DNA of 64,000 nt from Lytechinus variegatus (Eukaryota > Echinodermata > Echinoidea > Temnopleuroida > Toxopneustidae), in NCBI RefSeq assembly GCF_018143015.1, contig NC_054749.1:30848411-30912410 (forward strand). The letters are read 5' to 3'. A program made the translations under genes and the position numbers. Of the stretch, positions 22,856 through 34,800 are shown one piece after another. Numbering within the stretch: the stretch's first letter is position 1; every line of letters begins with the position of its first letter. The notes beneath the pieces were generated by a model. That model saw nothing but the letters and a program-made list of their open reading frames with translations, made no database searches and had not been told where the DNA came from.

Positions 22856-25800
22856 GTAAGCGCTCTAAGAAAAATTGAGTAATATGGTCACATGGTCGGA
22901 ATAGAGTAGAGTTTAAACTACTCTTAGTTGAGTAAAAGTTTGGTCATATTTGAGCTAATCTTTTACCCAATGAAGAGCAAAATTTGCTTTGCACTATTAT
23001 TTAGTAATTTGACTTTTACTCATGTTTGACCATGTGTCCTTTTTGATCAGGGTTATGTGTAAGTTTGATTTTAATCCCAAATGACCAATCTGATTTTTAC
23101 TCATCTTTGACCATGTGTCCGTTTTGATCAGGGTTATGTGTAAGTTTGATTTTAATCCCAAACGACCAATCTGATTTTTACTCATCTTTGACCATGTGTC
23201 CGTTTTGATCAGGGTTATGTGTAAGTTTGATTTTAATCCCAAATGACCAATCTGATTTTTACTCATCTTTGACCATGTGTCCATTTGATCAGGGTTATGT
23301 GTAAGTTTGATTTTAATCCTAAATGACCATTCTACAGAACTTGAAGAAAGTGTTACCGGTAATTGTATTTTACTTTTGTGACAAAACAATTTTGGTCCAC
23401 TTGCATATATATTTGCAATGTACAATTCATTTTAAAAGTACAGAATGATATACATGACATAATATGTAAAATGTGACTTGAAATTTTTCATTTTACAATT
23501 AAAAATGACAAGACAAGCCAGCAAGTGCATGCTATTGACCTAAATAGTTTTCAACATAAAGCCCAAATAGCTACACAATGCATGACAAAAAATATATCAT
23601 TATTACCTTAATTGCATGTAAAGGTAAACAAATAATGTTTTTCAGCTGAACTATTCATCTTAGTTGAAGTCAAACACATATTTAAAAAAACATACACAAA
23701 AAACTTGTATGTTATACTTTAAACTACATGAATTAAGAAAAACACCATGGAATTGAGTTGCTATATTTGCAACTTCTTTTTCTCTATAACTTTGGAATAA
23801 ACATGTAAAACTGAAATAAACTGATTTATGTACAGCATTACGACATACTACATGTACATGTATACATCACTTCCTTTCGAGTCTCTGGCAGGAATGGCAC
23901 TCTGAGTCTAGATCTCATCAAAGCTTCAATTACTACATTTACAACTTGTTTCTCTACTTTGGTCCAATCCAAACATTTCTAAACACAAAAATCAAAACAA
24001 GGACACCTGCACAAAGTAGAGTTTTCTTTCCTATTAAATGTATGTTCAATATCCTTACCATTTTGAAGGCACAAGTATTTTAACAACTGAAGGTTATAGC
24101 AATGTTAGTACAGCTTCAGTTCTTTGGTAGCTCTACATTTATACTTCCAGCAAAGTCTTACATCACATTATAAATCTTGAGCATATGAACACCCTTTGCA
24201 AAATATATGCTGGCCATATGAAAAAAACACATGAAAATGGGTTATTTCCAACTTCCTTTATACACTGCAACATTGAAATTGACTGTCTTTTGCATGCAGA
24301 GCTTGTAAACATGTAAAGGTTTACATGATAGGAAAATAAGGCATGCAGTTGAATGATGACACCTCAAGGCATATTTTTCTACCAACTTGAAGGATTATTG
24401 ATATATATTCATTGTTTTTAAGAAGATATGTGTTTCACTGTTACAAAGACAGGTCGATGAATTTTCACTCTTAGATTTCTTAATCTTATGCAAAACAATG
24501 GTATTCAAAGAGATCATGTATGTGCTTGTAATTGAGAGTTTACGATATTTGCCATGTTGGGGAAATTTTTCACAAGAAGATATCAAACTAAAAATGCCAT
24601 GCAACTCACATTAACTAAACTCTAAATGAAACAATATGTACCAATAAATTGGTATAAAAATGGTGTACTAAATATGGATCTGAAATGGAATCCTCTAAAC
24701 AGATTATCATTCTTTTTTTTTTTTTACAACATACGGGCATGTCTTCCCCTTACCTTCCATCAATTGTTCGTGCATGTACCTGTTTTCATGTGAACATTTG
24801 TCTACTTCTTGTTAAAATGGTAGCAGGCTCTGAAGGCCTTTACTGCCCCTGTTTCTTGGGCACCTGCTTCCACCTCATAAACCACAGTGTCCGGTAGCAG
24901 GCTCTGAAGGCCTTTACTGCCCCTGTTTCTTGGGCACCTGCTTCCACCTCATAAACCACAGTGTCCGGTAGCAGGCTCTGAAGGCCTTTACTGCCCCTGT
25001 TTCTTGGGCACCTGCTTCCACCTCATAAACCACAGTGTCCGGTAGCAGGCTCTGAAGGCCTTTACTGCCCCTGTTTCTTGGGCACCTGCTTCCACCTCAT
25101 AAACCACAGTGTCCAAGACCACCCACATTGGCCGTGCCTGTGCTGGATACTCCAGATCAAAGATCTGAAATATTTTATAGCAGAGATCAAGAGCAGATAC
25201 GAGGCTCTTCTGCTCAAACACTTGTCTCTCCAGAATGACAAAGCACTGGGTTGGCTGGCAGACATCGTTTCTATAGCCAGGACGAAAGGCTGGTTCCTTG
25301 TATGGTCCTTTCTGTAGGCCTCTAGACTTGTTCCTTCCTGCAAAGAATAAAGATAAAAACAGTACATTTTATCTTATGGTTCATAAAGTTTGACGAACAA
25401 ATTTTACTGTTTCTTCCCCTATACTGGAAAGCAAAAGCTTCAATTAAAAAAATAAAAATCTGAAAGAAACGACCTCCATCAATAGTGATATGAAACATTA
25501 CATTCCCGTGGTGATATTTTTAAATTATTGATTTCAGTCAATCTTGCTTTAAGTTTAACATCTGCAACACATTACACTTGTTGAACTGCTTCAATTACAT
25601 TTGTGAACAGCTCTTGTGTGTGAGTGTGTCACAGATTATACTTTGCACTGTGGAAGATAGCAGGGATGAGTTTTTTTAGTTTTGCTACATATTCAGAAAC
25701 AGACTGTTTGATTGCTGATGAAATTTCCTCTGTGGGTTTTTCATTTGGAAGCACTTCTGACTGCTCTGATGCACTTTCATCACTAAAAGCGGTGTTTTCA

Positions 25801-28800
25801 ACAGAATCTCCATCACTGACATTTTCTACAATGGAATCATGATCTTGTTCTAAATGCAGCTTGTAGCTATAACCATGATAGAATGTTTTAAAACATTCTT
25901 GCACATGACACTAGTTTTGTTTTGGTCTTTGAGTTTATGCTGTGTGGACCTTTAAGTGGTTCCACAGGTCTGCATTTCTTTCAAAGGACTTTACACATTT
26001 GCAACAAGCAAACATTTTTGCAGGAATAATTTTTTAGATGTATTTGGCAACAAAACTGACCTGTTTCTTCCATTTTTTGAAATGGTGAACAAATTTAAGT
26101 CTTGGGCCCAATTGGGAGATCACATCCTTCACAAGACTTGCATCCAGCAGCTTGAATGCTGACAGATCAATGCCACAATCTAAAATAAAAAGAAAATAAG
26201 GTAAACTCCACTTAGAAAAACAAACAATAAAAAAGCAACCAAAATAAAAAAAAAAGAGAAATGAATGATACATTAATTAGTGAGCCATTATACAATTCAT
26301 GAAGAGCAAAAAGCCAAGTTTCAAGTTTGTTACCATTAAAAAAATAGTTAAAATTGCCTTTTTACTTTATTGTCATTTAAAAATCATGAACTATGATGTT
26401 GCTTCAAAAATGATTTGTGCCCCCCCCCCTCCAAAAAAAAATGTTACATCAACATTTTTCATTAGGGTCTAGATCGAGGCCTAAGTATTTTGTTTCTAAT
26501 TGTTTAGGTAGAGGTCTAGGCCTAGATATACATTTAGGAGTAATGCATGATTGGAGAAAAAATTGAAATGTCAAGGCATGGCCTATATCTTACCTTTTAG
26601 TATTTAGTCCAGGTGAAGGTTTCAATCTGTGTCTGTTTGGCAGATTTTGACATTTTAGAAATGTGTCTTGAGGCAGATTATTTTCCAAAATGTCAGATTC
26701 CACTGAACAGGCAGATTGAAGCCTTCAAACTAACTCTAAATTAGATCTAGATTCTAGTCTCTTCTAACTTTAGATCTACATATGGTACTGTTCATTTGAT
26801 AAATTATATTTCCTAAAAAAAAGAGAGACTTTCTTTAGGGTTAGTTTAGTTTGGACCAGATGTGGAATTTTATTATGCAAAAAAATAATGAAAATATATT
26901 TTAAAAAATCCCCATTGTGGGTACGAGTTAGACATGGGAGCTAAACATTAGGTCGAACCCGGGGCCGAGCCGGGCGGTCGGTCTTTGAAATGTCATACAC
27001 AGTCCGAGCTGTTCACTGACAGCTAGCTCTGTCGCAAAAGCAACAGCGCTGTGGTCGATCTATACTGCTACTGAACTGTACCATAGAATACAAAAAAAAA
27101 ATTAGAAGCATCTACACTATTATAAACAAATATATTGGTAAAGTTTGCTTACTTCTAAAGTTGGGGATTTGGTCAACAAGACCCCATTGACGCAGCAAAA
27201 AAGCGACTTCGCTGTCTGCCATAATGCTTAGTCCCTGCCCTTTCGAGTCGAAATAACCACATGCGCACGTAAGATCGTGCATGCGCATGCCTGGTGGTCC
27301 TTTTTGTCTCACCTGCATAGCAGAGTGAGACTAGGCGCTGCTTTAAAAAAAAATTTTGAAATTCATTAAACATGCTAATTTATTCATGTATTTTCAAAAC
27401 TCACAAAAATTACTTATTTATTTGTTGATTGATTTTGATTATTTTTGTTTCATCTGAGAGCTACATGAGGTTCACCAAGGTTCTACACAGAGTTAAGAAA
27501 TTTTGACTAGAATGTTATTTATGCTTAATTTATATAAAAATTATTCATAGTTTCATACATCACAAAAAAAATGCTTCTATGTCATTTGTTCATCAATTTC
27601 AATTCTATATCCTCAATTTATGTCACCAATATAATTTACTACAGTGTCAACTGGGCTGGAATTAAAATTGTGTTAAATTTCGTTGGGAGATGCCAGATGA
27701 GCTCCACATCATTGATGTGCTAGTTTTCATTCACACTAATTGCACAGTAAACATGCAGTATTCTGTATGATGAGTACACCCCATACATGTACAAACATTA
27801 ATGTTGCAATTGAAAATTTACTAAAAAATTTTCCCCCAATGTAATCATTTGACCACCAACAAATCAGTGTCAGAAATATTGTGTATAAGTGAAAAAATTA
27901 TGGTCAGATTTGAGGGTCATTATTTAATGCAAATGATTAAAGTTTCTTCAAAGCAGTGACAACATTCTATGTAGAAATACTGGTGTCCCAGGAAGGGGGG
28001 TGTATACATGACGTTTATTTGTGAAGTGAGATGGTCAGGGTCAGTTCTTGGAATCATGTAGCAGGAGGGGTAGAGAATACAGTCCTCTGACGTACAATTC
28101 AGGCTGCACAGACCTTGCCATCGGCTGGGCACAATATAGCATCACAACTCATCTCCATTTTACCCATGTTTTAACTCTCACTGATTCAAAATCAATTTGT
28201 TTGTGTTTTTGTCTCACCTGCGAAGCAGAGTGAGACTATAGGCGCCGCTTTTCCGACGGCGGCGGCGGCGGCGTCAACATCAAATCTTAACCTGAGGTTA
28301 AGTTTTTGAAATGACGTCATAACTTAGAAAGTATATGGACCTAGTTAATAAAACTTGGCCATAAGGTTAATCAAGTATTACTGAACATCCTATTAGAGTT
28401 TCATGTCACATGACCAAGGTCAAAGGTCATTTAGGGTCAATGAACTTAGACCATGTTGGAGGGATCAACATCGAAATCTTAACCTGAGGTTAAGTTTTTG
28501 AAATGTCATCATAACTTAGAAAATATATGGACCTAGTTCATGAAACTTGGACATAAGGTTAATCAAGTATCGCTGAACATCCTGCACGAGTTTCACGTCA
28601 CATGACCAAGGTCAAAGGTCATTTAGGGTCAATGAACTTTGGCCGAATTGCAGATATCTGTTGAATTCCCATCATAACTTTGAAAGTTTATGGATCTGAT
28701 TCATGAAACTTGGACATAATAGTAATCAAGCATCACTGAACATTTTGTGCAAGTTTCAGGTCTCATGATTAAGGTCAAAGGTCATTTAGGGTCAATGAAC

Positions 28801-31800
28801 TTTGGCCGAATTGGGGGTATCTGTTGAATTACCATCATAACTTTGAAAGTTTATTGGTCTAGTTCATTAAACTTGGACATTATAGTAATCAAGTATCTCT
28901 GAACATCCTGTGCGCGTTTCAGGTCACATGACCAAGGTCAAAGGTCAATGAACTTTGGCCGAACTGGGTATATCTGTTGAATTACCATCATAACTTTGAA
29001 AGTTTATGGATCTGATTCATGAAACTTGTACATAAGAGTAATCAAGTATCACTGAACATCCTGTGCAAGTTTCAGGTCACATGATCAAGGTCACAGGTCA
29101 TGTAAGGTCAATGAACTTTGGCCATGTTGGGGTTTTTTGTTGAATAACCATCATATCTCTGTAAGTTTATTGGTCTAGTTCATAAAAAGTGGACATAAGA
29201 GTAACCATGTATCGCTGAACATCTTGTGCGAGTTAGAGTAGTATTCAAAGTCAGCACTGCTGCTATATTGAACCGTGTGATGCAGGTGAGACGGCCAGAG
29301 GCATTCCACTTGTTTTCTGTAGGTGGAGCGAGATGGTCAGTTCTCAAGAACATGTTGTTGGTGTAGAGAATTCAGTCCTCCAAGGAAGTAGAGCTACACA
29401 GATCTCACCCTCACCTGGGAACAGTGGTACTGCGTCACACCATCTCAATGTCAGGTATGCCAACATATAAAAGCACATGTGGGAACATGTATTACGGGTT
29501 GGGGAAAAGACCTGCTACCGTTACTTGGCAGGAATGTTTCTCTGTCATCATAATAGGACAGGAGGGTTGTGTTTACATAGGTCTGTATATAGAAAAAAAG
29601 ATTGTTATTGTTTTTTTTTATTCAAATTAAGTATTTCATTACACTACATGGATATATAGTGGAAAGCATTACCAGTAACTCTGGACTATTTGCCACATGT
29701 TTGGCACAGCTTTTTTTTTTATAATTTATTTGAACAATATTTCAAAAGGGTGCACTTTCAGCAGGTATCAAGTTGGTATCTGCATTTGGATTACTTGTAA
29801 CAGGTGTTTTTCCTTACATAACAATCATGGATCCCAGGAAGCCTCTCGATTTTAAGATCAAAGGTTAAAGATCAAGGTCACAGTGACATGTTTTCATCTT
29901 ACCCTTTTGAAGTCCCTGTTAACGCAATAACTTTAGTTGAACTTAATTTAGGCTCATATAATTTGGTGTGTATGATACTAGCATAGATCCTAGCAATTCT
30001 ATTGATTTTGAGGTCAGAAGGTCAAAGGTGAAGTCGCCATCTTCCACTTTTCTTGCCTGACCAATAGCTCCATTTTCTGCATTACAGACGGGCCCGTCTT
30101 AGCGACACTCTTGTTATATATGGAATAACAATAAATTTGTAATCACAATATAAATCTATGGGGATAAATTAAACAAGATTTATTTCCATACATTTCATCA
30201 AAGATGTTATTCTAAGTTTTGGTCTAATGTTTTGTCCATGTAGATTTCATGATGATGAGGAGGAGGCGTGGCTTCAAAGCTCCCTGCATGATGGTGAGTG
30301 TTGCAATGCTCTTCTCGATATGAGGTTTAGCATTAGGGGGTCACATGATTTAATATTAGGGCTCTCAAAACTTGCGACTATAGACCAGTACGTAGTTACT
30401 TCATGGACAATTTTGGTCAATAACCTTTTATTTCTTTGATTATGATAGGCACATTTCAAAGTAAGACAATACCTAAGCATTCCTTACATAGCAGGATGAA
30501 GAAATTGAATAGACCAGGCGACTAGAATAGCACACCAATGAACACTCTATGAACATATTTGTTGCATTTCTATTTGAATGCATATTATAGCATGCTGCAT
30601 AATGTACTTGGCAAACTGTGAAATACCACTCATTCTTGGACGCATTGTTGGAAATGGAAATGAAAAACACAATTCAAAAGAATATATGAATAATCAAGAC
30701 ATCAAAGTTGGTGCTTATCTCATTAGATTTCAAACCACCATGTCACTTTAGTACCAATGACCTTCCTCTGATGATGCGCAGAGTGGAACTACAAACCGGC
30801 ATGTTAGTTGGTATCATAATGGTAAACTTTAGCTGCCTTGGGTGACCCCCATTTGAGGAAATATGTCCCCTTACAGTCTGATACCATATTTGCAGTAGGA
30901 ATGATAAGTAGAGAACTGCATTAAAAAAAAACATCCACAGATAGACAAGAAAAGCAATAGGTGGTGTTCGGGGCAGGTTCCTGTATTACATGTTTCAGTG
31001 AGGAATACAATTTAAGGGAAACCTTACTTGTCGCTTTATGCATAGATGGTAGCTAAGCAGGACTCATCATTATGTTTTACCTGATTGCTTAGAAAGCATA
31101 AATGATTGTAAGCAGGCAACCAGAGGACCAAAGGCTTAAGGTCCTGTCTGAGGAACCTGATGATTTTCATAGATTATATAAAATCATTTTATCCTTTACA
31201 CAAAATTTGTCTGTAATTTTCTGATAACATGTCTGTTTTGAGTTGATTTAACGATCTTGGTATATATGGCTTATCATGATATTGAATTGTTATTGTATTT
31301 ATGGTAAGTTCTCCTAAGTCTGAGCACGGCCCCTTGTCTGCGCATACGTGTATCTACGCGATTCTAGCAAAAGAAAATATGCGACACTCACAGACTGCAA
31401 TACATAAAAAAATATTCATTCAAAAATCTGACTCAAAATGGTGGAAAAATAATGATTATCGGCATTTCATGTGACAGCCTTTAAAATGCAGCCTTTTTCA
31501 TAAAATCGTGTTTTAAACGGGTGCTCAGACATGGGGCACCATTATTTTGTTCACTCTGAAAATGTGTGGCTAAGGATTATTCCAAGAAAATCAGATATTT
31601 CTCTCAAATGTTTATGAGAATTTTGGCACACATACTCGTAAGGATACAATAAACATTATCAAGAGAAAATTTTCTTGAATTAAAGAAAAATTATGATTTT
31701 ATGTTAATCTAAATTGTTAGGTCCCCAGTCATGGAGCCCACCTTTATACTGTTTAATATTTTGTTGAAAATTAGATGAAAAGAAAGGAGGATAAATGCCT

Positions 31801-34800
31801 TACCATAGGGCACTCTTGCACCAAGTGGAAATCAATCCTGGGCCCCGTCTTACAAAGAGTTACAATTGATCCAATCAATCGTAACTCTATGGAAATCCAT
31901 TATTGTCGTAAGTTTTTCTACAGGAAACTTGTCCTTTGCAAACAAAGGAGATCACACCAATTTGTCAAGAAATAACTGAATTTAGGGATATACATTCATA
32001 TCTAGATATTTTTTTGAACAAACATGCATTTGTATATGTTGACTTTGCTGGTTTTCCACAGTTGCGAATGATCGGATCAATCGCAACTCTTTGTAAGATG
32101 GGCCCCTGGTCATCAGATTGCTAAACCACTTCTCTTCTGACTTCTCCTCTCTTTTCTTATTGCGTTGATCTTTTTTTGGCCTGAAAACCTAATAATGGTT
32201 TGCATTTCATGTCAATTTCCATCCTTTACCCATAGGTTTATTCAGTCATTATTTCAACACATTGTGCCTCTTGAACAGAAGATTACCATTCGGATTGGCT
32301 CAGGTTGGGCCCTGCTTCAACAGACCATCCTCATCTCAAGGAATTGTTACTTTCATTTTCAAGTGAGTGAACTTTGCTCTTGATAATAAAGTGGGGTAAG
32401 AGTTTATTTTGGCTATCTCTGCCCCCTTCTACTTACAGTTTTACTTGCTATGATCAACTTGCATTTGCAGACAGTGTTCCTACACTTTAAAATTATGCAT
32501 ATCAGTCATTCCACTTCTCTGTTCTACTCTGGGCGATTTTGTCCAGCTACCCATTCAACCAATGATAATGTTCCTTTATAACATTGATATGAACATTACA
32601 CTTTCCGGATTTCTGAAATATCAATAATCATAGGAATACAAACATGGCTATTCCATTCTTCCTTTGAGGTGTACAAGTAAAAAATTGAAGTCCTTCTCAA
32701 AGTAACGATAGGCCAATCCTGTGATTGGCTACAAATCGAAGCATTCCTTTACTTGGACTTCCATGTAGAGGCATGAGATTATCTAAAATTTCAACTTAAA
32801 AAAACTCTTTTTGTGATGCTTCCCCCAAAATACCCAAATTGCCAGTTTTTTTCTGAAATCAGATTGCATACTACTCATGAGGTGTGTGATGGCCCTTAGG
32901 ACCTTTGTAAAACATGACAATACTTTTACCTTTTGTTTCCTGATTTATTTTCCCATCAGTGGCCTCCAAACATCTGAGATGTCCATGCAATTCTTCTCGA
33001 CTCCCAAAACAAGTAATTTGTGGTTTAACACCTGGCACAGAGACAGATTATCTTGGTGGAGGAAGGTAAGAATAATGTGTCTTATCTGAGCCCTGTCTTA
33101 TAAAGGGTTACAATTGATACAATCAATCTAAACTGTATTGAAATCCATCCATACCTAACTTTCTACAAGATATTTGGAGTAAACAAAGAATTACTATTAT
33201 TTTCAGGAAAATGATAGATGTATGAATATACATCATATCTAGAAAATATTGTGCACGAACTTGCACTTCAGATGTTGATGTAGCTGGTCATCCATAGTTG
33301 TAGTTGATCAGATCAATTTCACCTCTTTGTAAGACAGAGCCCTGGGCCCTGTCTTACAAAGAGTTGCAATTGATCCAATCAATCCCAACTATGGACAGCC
33401 ATCAACTTCTATTATGAATGTTTGTTAAAATATTTTCTATGATGTATATTCATGCATTCATTGTTTTCTTAAAAATTCATTATGCTTCTCTTTGTTTACA
33501 AGGACATTATGCAAATTTCCTGTCGAAAAAATTATGACCCTGATGGATTTCCATAGAGTTATGATTGATTGGATCAATCGTAACTCTATGGAAGATAGGT
33601 CCCTGGTCGAAACAAAATTTTGGTTTGACTATGGGTTATCAAATTTGAAACATACCTCAAATATTAAGAGATTTAAATTGTAAGCACATTTGACCCTTAA
33701 TGCCTACAAATATTAACTTAAATCGTTGTCTATTAAATGTTAACATTTGAAGAAAGGTGAATCATTAATTAAGCATGAGAGATGTAAACAAAGCAAGCAC
33801 AATTTAGCACAGATTTAGACCATTTCTAATTCAGAATGCAGGCTACTCACTTTTTGATGTGATATTGGTATATTGGTACTTTTCTGCACTATGTAAATGG
33901 GGCTTTTATGTAAAAAAATATAAGAAGTTAGTAATGACAAAAATAAGAATATTATTGATCTATATAGCAATGACCAATAATTTAACAGCTGACCCTTTCG
34001 GAGTAGGAGGGCAAATAAAATATAACTAACCATATGATTCCTCTCAACGTATTGTTGGAGTTTTCTCCATCAATTGAGTTCGAAAAGCTCTAAGTAGTCA
34101 AAGGGTGTGTTCTGTTTATATGGATGATGTTTATCAAATCTGCTTGAGTGACTACGGCTATAAATATCAAACATTTGGTTTCCCTTTGATAGTATTCTCC
34201 ATTAAATGTATTATAGGAACCCGTTCATAAAGACCACTTTTTCCTGTCTCCCTTTGGCGGTCTTTATACAGGTTTCAATGTAGTACACGTATATCTGTGT
34301 TGATCTCTCGTCACTACATTTTTTATGTGCATAGTTTGCTGGGATACCATCCGACTTCACTGCAACAGATATCACAACGTCTGGACACGTGCAGTCGGCA
34401 GAGATACAATACAAGTTCCCATGGGGAGTAGATACAATCGAGAGAATATCTAACCATGGGAGTGTACCTGTTGAACAGATGCAAGACTTGTTCAAGACCG
34501 ACATGCAGGTAAAAAGGATGGTTGGGGAACATTTCATGAAAGGACTTGTCGGATATTTGTCTTACTTTTTTATTTAAAGTCCCTGTTTTATCTGGCAGTA
34601 AACACTGGTTCTCAAATCTTTCAAATTCAGGGAAATTTGTCGGATCTGACAACTTGTCGGACAAAGATGTCAATGAAACCCTCTCCTGGGAATGTTTCAT
34701 CAAGAGTTGTTATCTGACAAGTTGTCAGATCCGACAACTTTCCTTGAATCTTATTGGCTGAGAACCACTGTTACTATACTAATGGTGGAATGAAACATAC

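Noticed and set aside
24819-25114. CRISPR-like array
   Set aside because: The units are contiguous identical repeats without spacers, in a eukaryotic intron.
32165-32383. 72-codon open frame across POLG2 exon 4
   Set aside because: It is a shadow frame. The splice-consistent frame encodes LLNRRLPFGLAQVG instead.
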